DNA of 46,293 nt, from positions 1 through 46,293 of the forward strand of contig CAKSIJ010000020.1 in the NCBI GenBank assembly GCA_934462715.1, written 5' to 3'. Below, piece after piece: positions 1-7,344 of the stretch. A program made the translations under genes and the position numbers. Each line of letters opens with the position of its first letter. Position 1 is the first letter of the stretch. This stretch comes from an uncultured Clostridia bacterium (lineage in GTDB: Bacteria; Bacillota; Clostridia; UBA1381). A model generated the notes under the pieces. It saw only the letters and a list, made by a program, of their open reading frames with translations, searched no databases and had not been told where the DNA came from.

Positions 1-76
1 GATTCGAACCCACGAGCCGCTTGCGCGACTACCTGATTTCGAGTCAGGGCCGTTATGACCACTTCGATACCTGTCC
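1..76 (-). tRNA. tRNA-Ser (anticodon CGA), 3' end cut by window edge
   Basis: Read on the minus strand, the sequence starts GGACAGGTATCGAAG, has a D-arm, an anticodon stem CCTGA/TCAGG enclosing the loop CTCGAAA (anticodon CGA), a long extra arm and then a T-arm with GGTTCGAATC. The long variable arm and anticodon together give serine. The acceptor 3' half lies outside the window. Confidence 0.93.
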
Positions 77-172
77 AAGCAAAAAAAACAAATGTATTCC
101 GAACAATCCGCCGCCATACCATTCTAAGGGAAAACAGCTACAAGCAAGCAAATAAATCCGTGCAACGAAACT

Positions 173-201
173 ATTATACTACAAACTCATATAAAAGTCA
201 A
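173..201 (-). promoter_or_regulatory. Promoter of the tRNA-Ser gene
   Basis: On the minus strand TTGACT (196-201) and TATAAT (173-178) are separated by exactly 17 bases. It would start an RNA near 166, about 90 bases before the tRNA. The remaining gene-free stretch from 77 to 317 holds no other feature I recognise. Confidence 0.8.
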
Positions 202-317
202 CAGCAAATTTACAAATTAAGGCATAAAAAATTAACAAACATCGGCAATCAATTTTGAGATATAATCAACAAAATAAATAATAACATGCCGAAATCACAA
301 AAAATCACGCACAAGGC

Positions 318-1073
318 TCAAAGCTTCAGCAAATCATTAACAACCTCACCTGCGATTATCAATCCCACAACAGACGGCACAAAAGCAACGCTTCCCGGCA
401 CCTGCCGTCTTTGATTACAATTTCTTGCAGTTCCCGGAGGGCATACGCAGTTTGATTTACAGCTTATCTCCTTGCTTTCAATCGGCGTCATTGGCGGTTC
501 TTTTGAATAAACAACCTTCAGTTTTTTTATATTTCTTTTTTTTAGCTCTCTCCTCATAACCTTAGCAAGAGGGCAAACTGAGGTTTTATAAATATCGGCG
601 ACCTCAAAGCCTGCTGCATTCAGCTTATTCCCCGCTCCCATTGAGCTGATAATCGGAGTGCCGGCTTTCTGAGCATTCACTGCAAGCTCAATTTTCCCTG
701 TAACGGTATCGATTGCGTCCACGATATAATCGTATTCGGTAAAATCAAACTGATCCGCCGTATCGGGCATATAAAAGGTCTTATACTTACGAACCGCCGC
801 ATCGGGATTAATATCCAGTATTCTCTCCTCCGCAACATCAACCTTATACTTCCCTATCGTTTTTCTTGTTGCTATAATTTGTCTGTTGATATTTGTAAGG
901 CACACCTTATCATCATCTATAATATCAATTGCCCCGATTCCGCTTCTTGCAAGCGCCTCAACCGTATATCCGCCGACTCCGCCTATCCCGAAAACCGCCA
1001 CCCTTGAAGCGGCAAGCTTTTCCATAGCGTCCTTGCCGAGCAGCAGCTCTGTTCTTGAAAATTGATTAAGCAT
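318..1073 (-). CDS. tcdA: tRNA threonylcarbamoyladenosine dehydratase (TcdA/CsdL-like E1 enzyme)
   Basis: A 251-residue ThiF/MoeB/HesA-type enzyme that by family cyclises t6A37 to ct6A in ANN-decoding tRNAs using ATP. The N-terminus carries the nucleotide-binding motif GIGGVGGYTVEAL (about residues 26-38), followed by DDDKVCLTNINRQ, and a Cys-rich patch (SCKSNCVCPPG) near residues 205-215 before the C-terminal RQVPGS segment, as in TcdA rather than MoeB or ThiF. The start is the ATG at 1073, preceded at normal distance by GGAGGAAA; a longer frame upstream would overlap the previous gene. It lies 10 bases downstream of the rhodanese/PP-loop gene, so the two are probably one transcript devoted to tRNA modification. 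Confidence 0.88.
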   Translation of the reverse strand: MLNQFSRTELLLGKDAMEKLAASRVAVFGIGGVGGYTVEALARSGIGAIDIIDDDKVCLTNINRQIIATRKTIGKYKVDVAEERILDINPDAAVRKYKTFYMPDTADQFDFTEYDYIVDAIDTVTGKIELAVNAQKAGTPIISSMGAGNKLNAAGFEVADIYKTSVCPLAKVMRRELKKRNIKKLKVVYSKEPPMTPIESKEISCKSNCVCPPGTARNCNQRRQVPGSVAFVPSVVGLIIAGEVVNDLLKL

Positions 1074-1083
1074 ATTTCCTCCA

Positions 1084-2217
1084 TTAATAGTTATCCAAAA
1101 AATTATGAGTACCTTCTTTATCCTTATATGCAATAATTGTTGCAAGGTTAACATTCTGCACACTTTTAAAAATATTATTTTCAACAAAAGGATTGATTTC
1201 CTTAAGCTTTGCAATTATTCTTTTCGTTTCCTGCCTTTTTGAGCCTGTTTTTTCCGATGTCATGCACGCCTCCGATGTGCAGGTGTCCGTAAATTTGCAC
1301 GCACACTGTATAAAGTGAAGATCATTATAATCTCTCCAGCGCTTTATATCGTCCTCACGGATAAGATACATCGGTCTTATAAGCTCCATACCTTCAAAAT
1401 TCGTGCTTTTGAGCTTTGGCATCATCGTCTGAGTCTGACCGCTGTATAACATTCCCATGAGTATTGTTTCTATTACGTCATCATAATGATGTCCGAGGGC
1501 AATTTTGTTACAGCCCAATCCCTTTGCCTTTGCGTAAAGATGACCTCTCCTCATTCTTGCGCACAGATAACACGGCGACTTTTCAACCGTATACACCGCA
1601 TCAAATATTGTACTTTCAAAAACGGTTATCGGAATATTTAAAATTTTCGCATTATGCTCGATTATTTCTCTGTTTTCCGGACTGTATCCCGGATCCATAA
1701 CTAAAAACACAAGTTCAAAATTAAATTTATTATGCCTCTTAAGCTCCTGAAAAAGCTTTGCCATAAGCATTGAATCCTTACCGCCCGATATGCAAACTGC
1801 GACTCTGTCATTTTCTTCAAGCAGCTTATACTCATTAATTGCTGCGGCAAATCTTGAAAAAAGCTCCTTATGAAACTTTTTGCGGATGCTCAGCTCGGCT
1901 TTTTCAAGCACGGAAGCGTCATAGTCCTCTGCTTCTATTTTTTTTCTAAGCCAGCCGATATATCCCTCTTTAAGACTGTAAGCGGAATATCCTTTTTCGC
2001 AAAGCTTCTCTGCCGGTTTAATGCTTAATGTCCCGGACTTACAGTATATTATAATTTTCTTGTCCGTATCGGGCTCAAAATTATCAAGCTTTTCAAGAGG
2101 AACGTTAACCGCCCCGTCAATTCTCCCATATTCAAAAGAAATCTCGTTTCTAATATCTATCAGCTGATATTCATCACCGTTCAGCCGATTTAATTCTTCC
2201 AAGGTTATTTCCGACAT
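1084..2217 (-). CDS. Rhodanese domain fused to a TtcA-family PP-loop tRNA thiolation enzyme
   Basis: A 377-residue two-domain protein. Residues 1-95 are a rhodanese-like domain with the persulfide-carrying cysteine in CKSG (about residue 59). Residues 120-350 are a TtcA/TilS-type N-type ATP pyrophosphatase: P-loop SGGKDSM (about 144-150), CYLC motif, GHHYDD, and a later CAC pair. TtcA-family enzymes use the P-loop to adenylate a tRNA base and cysteines to hold an Fe-S cluster and deliver sulfur. The fused rhodanese would supply sulfur directly. The exact tRNA target (2-thiocytidine-32 or another base) cannot be told from sequence. Its own promoter lies just upstream and tcdA follows. Confidence 0.87.
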   Translation of the reverse strand: MSEITLEELNRLNGDEYQLIDIRNEISFEYGRIDGAVNVPLEKLDNFEPDTDKKIIIYCKSGTLSIKPAEKLCEKGYSAYSLKEGYIGWLRKKIEAEDYDASVLEKAELSIRKKFHKELFSRFAAAINEYKLLEENDRVAVCISGGKDSMLMAKLFQELKRHNKFNFELVFLVMDPGYSPENREIIEHNAKILNIPITVFESTIFDAVYTVEKSPCYLCARMRRGHLYAKAKGLGCNKIALGHHYDDVIETILMGMLYSGQTQTMMPKLKSTNFEGMELIRPMYLIREDDIKRWRDYNDLHFIQCACKFTDTCTSEACMTSEKTGSKRQETKRIIAKLKEINPFVENNIFKSVQNVNLATIIAYKDKEGTHNFLDNY

Positions 2218-2252
2218 ACTATTCCCATCCGTTTAAAATTATTTTTACAAAA

Positions 2253-2281
2253 ATTATAACACAAAAACAAATTTTTTTCAA
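2253..2281 (-). promoter_or_regulatory. Promoter of the rhodanese/PP-loop - tcdA operon
   Basis: Minus-strand TTGAAA (2276-2281) and TATAAT (2253-2258) with a 17-base spacer, about 30 bases before the ATG at 2217. Confidence 0.75.
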
Positions 2282-2384
2282 GTATTTTTAATGAATAAAA
2301 ATCACGGAACAGGACACAATACAATCAGGATAATCAATGTGCCGGTATTCGGACTGCGGATTTTACGGTTTATTTTAATTTCGT

Positions 2385-2420
2385 CGGCATAAAAGACTAT
2401 CCTGTCGGTCTTTTATGCCG
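2385..2420 (+). promoter_or_regulatory. Leader hairpin 1 before the DUF1540 gene
   Basis: A perfect 13-bp inverted repeat, CGGCATAAAAGAC (2385-2397) and its complement (2408-2420), with a 10-base loop. It is followed by TTATATATG rather than a T tract, so it is not an ordinary terminator. It forms a tandem with the hairpin at 2442-2485. Confidence 0.7.
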
Positions 2421-2441
2421 TTATATATGACGGTTTTCGTA

Positions 2442-2485
2442 CGTCCGCTTACGAATAAAGGACTGAGGTTATTTGTAAGCGGACG
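2442..2485 (+). promoter_or_regulatory. Leader hairpin 2 before the DUF1540 gene
   Basis: A 16-bp stem (2442-2457 with 2470-2485), complete except for one G-U pair, with a 12-base loop AAGGACTGAGGT. It ends 19 bases before the ATG at 2505. The ribosome-binding GGAAAGG lies immediately 3' of the stem, so the hairpin could influence translation. Confidence 0.7.
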
Positions 2486-2504
2486 GAAAGGTAAAGGTAG
2501 CAAA

Positions 2505-2678
2505 ATGAGTTGTTCATGCGGAAACCCAAACAGCAGCATCAAATGTACTGTACAGCAGTGCAAGCACCACTGCAATTCAAAGGATTATTGCTCACTCGAC
2601 TGTATCACTGTCGGAACACATGAAATGAATCCGACAAAATCGGAATGTACCGATTGCAAATCATTTGAATTGGCGTAA
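2505..2678 (+). CDS. Small cysteine-rich DUF1540 protein
   Basis: 57 residues with seven cysteines (C3, C5, C14, C19, C23, C29, C33) plus CTDC near the end; the pattern CTV-x2-C-x3-C with a late TECxxC-like segment fits the DUF1540 family, small probable metal-binding proteins common in Clostridia and of unknown role. A longer open frame runs back to 2415 but covers the two leader hairpins, so the ATG at 2505 behind GGAAAGG is the better start. A Rho-independent terminator follows at 2783. Confidence 0.8.
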   Translation: MSCSCGNPNSSIKCTVQQCKHHCNSKDYCSLDCITVGTHEMNPTKSECTDCKSFELA

Positions 2679-2782
2679 ACACTGACGCAGCAGGCATGAA
2701 AGCATAAGCTGAAGCACTTTTAAAGAGCCTTGGCTTTATCGGATTGTGCCAAAGCTCCGCACGATGCGGAGAAAGCCCGAAA

Positions 2783-2823
2783 GGCTGTGCCGTGCGCAAA
2801 CGAGCGTGCGGTGCGGCCTTTTT
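2783..2823 (+). terminator. Terminator of the DUF1540 gene
   Basis: A 15-bp stem (2783-2797 with 2804-2818), loop AAACGA, then TTTTT. Five of the 15 pairs are G-U, which form only in plus-strand RNA, so the direction is clear. A smaller hairpin CTCCGC/GCGGAG lies just upstream (about 2755-2771). Confidence 0.75.
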
Positions 2824-2910
2824 CAATGGATATTTTTTATATTTTAAACGCATTATATGTTAACTAACTGTAAAAACTGTCAATAAACTGCTCAAAATCT
2901 GCATTATACC

Positions 2911-2939
2911 TTGACAATCCTTAAATAAAATGGTATATT
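2911..2939 (+). promoter_or_regulatory. Promoter of the methyltransferase - ecf - truA run
   Basis: TTGACA (2911-2916), 17-base spacer, TATATT (2934-2939). The start point would be near 2946, leaving a 5' untranslated region of about 150 bases before the ATG at 3098 in which I see no known riboswitch. Confidence 0.75.
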
Positions 2940-3097
2940 ATTATTGTATTTTATATCGTAATTTGTATTGTTGTCAAAAAAACAAATCTTTATCTTTCAT
3001 AAGATTTTTTATCGTTGTATTTCATTATCGCTGACAAAACACAGACAGCTTTACAACTACACAACATTTGCAGAAAAAAAGAAAGGTTAATACATAT

Positions 3098-3964
3098 ATG
3101 TGGCTTGCAGATAACTGGAAGGATTACCGATTGATTGACGCCGGCGACGGCGAAAAGCTTGAATACTGGGGAAAATATCTGCTCAGACGCCCCGAACCGC
3201 AGGCAGTCTGGGGCAAAAACGAAAAAAACATTCTGTGGGAGCGTGCGGACGCACACTATCACAGAAGCACATCCGGCGGCGGAAGCTGGGAGTACAAAAA
3301 CAAAGAGCTGCCCGAAAGATGGACGGTAAATTACAAATCTCTCACTTTTAACATAAAACCGATGGGCTTCAAGCATACAGGGCTGTTTCCGGAACAAGCC
3401 GTCAACTGGGACTGGTTCTGCGGACTTATAAAAAACGCAAACCGTCCGATAAGAGTTTTAAACCTGTTCGCCTACACCGGCGGAGCTACGACAGCCGCAC
3501 TGTCGGCAGGCGCAGAGGTTGTTCATGTAGACGCGTCAAAAGGCATGGTGACATGGGCAAAGGAAAACGTAATCTCGTCGGGACTCGTTGATAAAAGCGT
3601 AAGATACATAGTTGACGATGTAAAAAAATTCGTTCAGCGCGAAATAAGAAGAAAAAGAGAATATGACGCAGTTATAATGGATCCTCCCTCCTACGGAAGA
3701 GGTCCGTCCGGCGAGCTTTGGAGAATTGAGGACGAGCTTTATCCCCTCGTTTGCTCCTGCACCGAGCTTTTATCCGATAATCCGCTGTTCTTTCTCATAA
3801 ACTCTTACACAACAGGCTTATGCGCCACAGTTCTTAAAAACATACTCAGCGTAACGCTTCAGAAAAAGTACGGCGGCACGATAGAAGCCGAGGAAATCGG
3901 CATACCGCCGGAAATGTCCGGACTTATACTGCCGTGCGGAATCTCCGCGCGCTGGAGCAGATAA
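3098..3964 (+). CDS. Class I SAM-dependent methyltransferase (RlmI/RlmK-like)
   Basis: 288 residues. The C-terminal Rossmann-fold methyltransferase has LNLFAYTGGAT (SAM-binding motif I, about residue 123), VDASKGMVTWAKEN (motif II) and the catalytic-type DPPSYGRG (about residue 193). This arrangement matches the COG1092 group that methylates 23S rRNA, and the N-terminal 100 residues carry GGGSW and KHTGLFPEQ segments typical of one of its subgroups. The specific RNA base is not determinable here. The start ATG at 3098 is preceded by GAAAGG; the frame opens earlier with a TTG but without a better ribosome site. It is 51 bases before ecfA1. Confidence 0.85.
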   Translation: MWLADNWKDYRLIDAGDGEKLEYWGKYLLRRPEPQAVWGKNEKNILWERADAHYHRSTSGGGSWEYKNKELPERWTVNYKSLTFNIKPMGFKHTGLFPEQAVNWDWFCGLIKNANRPIRVLNLFAYTGGATTAALSAGAEVVHVDASKGMVTWAKENVISSGLVDKSVRYIVDDVKKFVQREIRRKREYDAVIMDPPSYGRGPSGELWRIEDELYPLVCSCTELLSDNPLFFLINSYTTGLCATVLKNILSVTLQKKYGGTIEAEEIGIPPEMSGLILPCGISARWSR

Positions 3965-4015
3965 GAACCGCCGCAAAAGGCAGAACAAAATTATTATTAC
4001 CGAGAGGTTTTTTAA

Positions 4016-4861
4016 ATGATTCAAACCGACAAGCTTTCTTACGCATACACATATACGGACGAAAACGATAACAAAATACGCAGACAGGTTTTTGACGGGT
4101 TGTCCCTCGAAATTGAAAAAGGCAGCTTTACCGCAATTTTAGGTCATAACGGCTGCGGAAAATCCACTCTTGCGAAGCATTTCAACGCAATACTTCTCCC
4201 CTGCGGCGGAAAGGTTTACGTTGATGGGCTTGACACAAGCGATGAAAAAAATCTTTTTAACGTCAGAAAAAAGGCAGGCATGGTTTTCCAGAATCCGGAT
4301 AACCAGATAGTTGCGGCAATAGTTGAAGACGAGGTTGCGTTTGCACCCGAAAATCTCGGAGTTGAGCCTGCCGAAATAAGAAAAAGAGTTGATGAATGTC
4401 TGAAAACCGTAGGCATGACCAAATACGCAAGGTCCTCCTCGGCAGGTCTTTCCGGCGGTCAGAAGCAAAGATTGGCAATCGCTTCGATTCTGGCAATGCA
4501 GCCGGAATACATTATACTTGACGAGCCTACCGCAATGCTTGATCCGCAGGGCAGAAAAGAAGTCATTTCAACAATTAAAATGTTAAACCGAGAAAAGAGC
4601 ATGACGGTTGTTCTCATAACCCATTACATGGACGAAGCCGTACAGGCAGACAGGGTAATCGTTATGAACAAAGGAAAGATCATAATGGATAATACTCCGA
4701 AAAAGGTATTTTCCCATGTAGATGAACTAAAAAGTCTCGGCTTGGACGTACCGCAGGTTACGGAGCTTGTTCATCTGTTAAAACAAAACGGGTTCGATTT
4801 ACCCGATGATATTATCACCGTAGAAGAATGTTCCGAAGCGCTGATTAAATATCTTATATAA
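4016..4861 (+). CDS. ecfA1: Energy-coupling factor transporter ATPase EcfA1
   Basis: 281 residues, one of the two ATPases that with EcfT drive vitamin and metal uptake by exchangeable S proteins. It shows Walker A GHNGCGKST (about residues 44-52), Q-loop FQNPDNQ, signature LSGGQ, Walker B IILDEPTA and switch histidine ITHYMD. The FQNPDNQ motif is typical of EcfA1. The family's usual length is matched. ecfA2 begins 40 bases later. No substrate-binding S gene lies nearby, so this is a shared (group II) module. Confidence 0.94.
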   Translation: MIQTDKLSYAYTYTDENDNKIRRQVFDGLSLEIEKGSFTAILGHNGCGKSTLAKHFNAILLPCGGKVYVDGLDTSDEKNLFNVRKKAGMVFQNPDNQIVAAIVEDEVAFAPENLGVEPAEIRKRVDECLKTVGMTKYARSSSAGLSGGQKQRLAIASILAMQPEYIILDEPTAMLDPQGRKEVISTIKMLNREKSMTVVLITHYMDEAVQADRVIVMNKGKIIMDNTPKKVFSHVDELKSLGLDVPQVTELVHLLKQNGFDLPDDIITVEECSEALIKYLI

Positions 4862-4901
4862 AATCGTGGCAGTAAATTGTAAACGAAAGGATTTGTTCAG
4901 C

Positions 4902-5759
4902 ATGATAAAAACAGAACATCTGAATTACATATATCAGCCGGGAATGCCTTATGAACACAAGGCGCTAAACGATGTATGCATAGAAATACCGGACGGAGAT
5001 TTTACTGCAATTATCGGTCACACAGGCTCAGGCAAATCCACGCTGATACAGCACCTCAACGGGCTTATCAAACCCACAAGCGGAAAAATTTTCATAGACG
5101 GTCTTGACATCACACAGCCGAAGCTTGATTTAAGAGATGTACGCAGACGGGTCGGGCTTGTGTTTCAATACCCGGAAAATCAGCTTTTTGAGGAAACCGT
5201 TTACAAGGATATAGCTTTCGGTCCGAAAAATCTCGGGCTGAGCGAAGAAGAAATCAAAAACAGAGTTATCGAAGCCGCTCATCTTGCCGGGATTGACGAT
5301 GAGCTTCTGGATAAGTCGCCGTTCGATTTATCCGGCGGTCAAAAAAGACGCGCCGCAATTGCCGGAGTGCTTTCGATGCACCCGAAAATTCTGATTTTGG
5401 ACGAGCCGACAGCAGGTCTTGACCCTAAAGGACGGGATTCTCTGCTTGCCGTTTTAACGGAGCTTCACAAAAAGCTGTCAATGACCGTGATATTGGTATC
5501 GCACAGTATGGAGGACGTGGCAAGGGTTGCAAAGCACGTTATCGTTATGAATGACGGTGCTGTTTACATGAACGGCACTGTGTCGGAGGTTTTTAAACGA
5601 GGTGACGAACTTGTCAATATCGGTCTTAACGTTCCTGAAATCACAAGGCTTATCGCAAGACTTAACGAAATGGGTGCTTCGCTTCCGAAGGATATATACA
5701 CGGTAAAATATGCCGCACAGCTTCTTGGCGGCGCAATGAAAGGGAAATCAAATGCTTAA
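4902..5759 (+). CDS. ecfA2: Energy-coupling factor transporter ATPase EcfA2
   Basis: 285 residues; partner ATPase of EcfA1. Walker A GHTGSGKST, Q-loop FQYPENQLFEETV (the ENQLFEETV form is typical of EcfA2), signature LSGGQKRRAAIAG, Walker B ILILDEPTAGLD and SHSMED are visible. A frame extends back to 4866, but the ATG at 4902 follows GAAAGGA at good spacing and gives the usual N-terminus, so I chose it. The 3' end overlaps ecfT by 8 bases, implying coupled translation. Confidence 0.94.
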   Translation: MIKTEHLNYIYQPGMPYEHKALNDVCIEIPDGDFTAIIGHTGSGKSTLIQHLNGLIKPTSGKIFIDGLDITQPKLDLRDVRRRVGLVFQYPENQLFEETVYKDIAFGPKNLGLSEEEIKNRVIEAAHLAGIDDELLDKSPFDLSGGQKRRAAIAGVLSMHPKILILDEPTAGLDPKGRDSLLAVLTELHKKLSMTVILVSHSMEDVARVAKHVIVMNDGAVYMNGTVSEVFKRGDELVNIGLNVPEITRLIARLNEMGASLPKDIYTVKYAAQLLGGAMKGKSNA

Positions 5760-6567
5760 AGATATAACAATCGGGCAGTATATAGCCGGAAATTCACCGA
5801 TACACAGAGCAGATGCAAGAATGAAGCTGATTCTTTCCATTCTTCTCATAGTAGTGCTTTTTTTGCTGAACACTCCCCTATCCTACGGTATTTTTGTCTG
5901 TTTCACCATAATGACGGTGCTTCTCAGCAGAGTACCTCTCCCCTATTTTCTTAAAGGGATAAAGCCTATGCTGTTTATAATACTTTTCACGGTTATACTA
6001 AACCTGTTCTTCACTCCGGGGAATACGGTATTTTCGTTTAAAGCGCTTATCCTTAATATAAAAATTACCGACAGGGGAATCTATATGAGCATAACAATGC
6101 TTCTGCGCCTTACGCTTCTTGTTGTTATAACCTCATTGCTGACGCTTACAACCACTCCCATGCAGCTCACCGACGCAATCGAGCAGCTTTTAAAGCCTTT
6201 CGGAAAAATAAAAGTACCGTACCACGAAATCGCAATGATGATGTCTATTGCAATACGGTTTATTCCAACCTTTGCGGAGGAAACCGATAAAATCATAAAA
6301 GCGCAGAAAGCAAGGGGTGCGGATTTTGAATCCGGAAATATGGTACGGCGCGCAAAGGCAATGATACCGCTGCTTGTACCGCTTTTTGTAAGTGCGTTCC
6401 GCCGTGCCGATGATCTTGCAACCGCAATGGACGCACGCTGCTACAACGGCGGTATTAACCGAACAAGAATGAAACAGATGAAAATGGTAAAATCCGACTA
6501 TTTAACCGGCGGTATATGTATAGCCTTTTCAGCCGCCGTCCTTATACTGCAAAGCGTTATCGGATAG
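5752..6567 (+). CDS. ecfT: Energy-coupling factor transporter transmembrane protein EcfT
   Basis: 271 residues with several hydrophobic helices (about residues 24-65, 70-85, 107-127, 243-262). The cytoplasmic coupling motif ARGADF appears near residue 185 (AQKARGADFESG), and a second Ala-Arg motif DARCYNGG near residue 229; these engage the two ATPases. It overlaps ecfA2 and precedes truA by 42 bases, the order seen in many Firmicutes. Confidence 0.93.
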   Translation: MLKDITIGQYIAGNSPIHRADARMKLILSILLIVVLFLLNTPLSYGIFVCFTIMTVLLSRVPLPYFLKGIKPMLFIILFTVILNLFFTPGNTVFSFKALILNIKITDRGIYMSITMLLRLTLLVVITSLLTLTTTPMQLTDAIEQLLKPFGKIKVPYHEIAMMMSIAIRFIPTFAEETDKIIKAQKARGADFESGNMVRRAKAMIPLLVPLFVSAFRRADDLATAMDARCYNGGINRTRMKQMKMVKSDYLTGGICIAFSAAVLILQSVIG

Positions 6568-6572
6568 GCATA

Positions 6573-6590
6573 TGCCGCCCGAGGGCGGCA
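6573..6590 (+). promoter_or_regulatory. Leader hairpin before truA
   Basis: TGCCGCC and GGCGGCA enclose the tetraloop CGAG. The stem ends 4 bases before the GGAG ribosome site of truA. It resembles hairpins before several other genes in this window (17185, 32319, 35299 and 42201). It is too far from a T tract to be a terminator. Confidence 0.6.
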
Positions 6591-6609
6591 GAACGGAGAA
6601 TTTAACAAT

Positions 6610-7344
6610 ATGCATAACATAAAACTCACTCTACAATATGACGGAACAGCTTATCACGGCTGGCAGACCCAGGAAAATGCCGTAACGGTACAGGCAACCG
6701 TCGAGAATGTAATCAAAAAGCTTACCGGTACAAAGCCGCAGCTTATCGGCTGCGGAAGAACCGATACCGGTGTTCACGCAAAAAAATATATCTGCAATTT
6801 TAAAAGCGAAACATCAATTCCGTGCGATAAGCTTCCCTACGCTCTGAACTCGCAGCTTCCCGGCAATATAGTATGTACTCATGCGGAATATGCCGACCGG
6901 GATTTTGATTCCAGAAAAAGCGCAAAAGGAAAAACCTATACATATTTAATTGCCAATTCACAATACAGAAACGTTTTTTATACAACAAGAGCCTGGCACT
7001 ACCGTTACAAGCTCGACATAGAAGAAATGAGGAAAGCCGCCCGTCACTTTTTAGGCACTCATGATTTTATCGGCTTTGCAGCCTCGGGCTTTACGGTCAA
7101 AACAACAGTAAGAACCATAACCGATATAAAGATTGATTCAGACGGCGACATAATCAGCATAAGCGTCACCGGGAACGGATTTTTATACAACATGGTAAGA
7201 ATAATAGCCGGCACGCTTGTTTTTGCCGGTAACGGAAAAATAAAGCCGGAGGATATTCCGGATATAATCGCGTCAAAGGAACGTAAAAGAGCAGGCATTA
7301 CCGCTCCTGCGTGCGGACTCTATTTAACGGAGGTGTTCTATTAA
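6610..7344 (+). CDS. truA: tRNA pseudouridine(38-40) synthase TruA
   Basis: 244 residues, the normal length. It isomerises uridines 38-40 in the anticodon arm of tRNAs. The opening KLTLQYDGTAYHGWQ and the catalytic aspartate motif GRTDTGVHA (about residues 49-57) are diagnostic; FLYNMVRII near the C-terminus is also conserved. The stop overlaps the next ATG by one base (TAATG). The ribosome site ACGGAGAA follows a small hairpin. Confidence 0.96.
   Translation: MHNIKLTLQYDGTAYHGWQTQENAVTVQATVENVIKKLTGTKPQLIGCGRTDTGVHAKKYICNFKSETSIPCDKLPYALNSQLPGNIVCTHAEYADRDFDSRKSAKGKTYTYLIANSQYRNVFYTTRAWHYRYKLDIEEMRKAARHFLGTHDFIGFAASGFTVKTTVRTITDIKIDSDGDIISISVTGNGFLYNMVRIIAGTLVFAGNGKIKPEDIPDIIASKERKRAGITAPACGLYLTEVFY

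Noticed and set aside
55..258. 67-residue plus-strand frame
   Set aside because: Overlaps the tRNA-Ser gene and its promoter on the other strand; no ribosome site.
2415..2504. Upstream start of the DUF1540 frame at 2415
   Set aside because: This extension encodes the leader hairpins, not a conserved protein region, and has no ribosome site.
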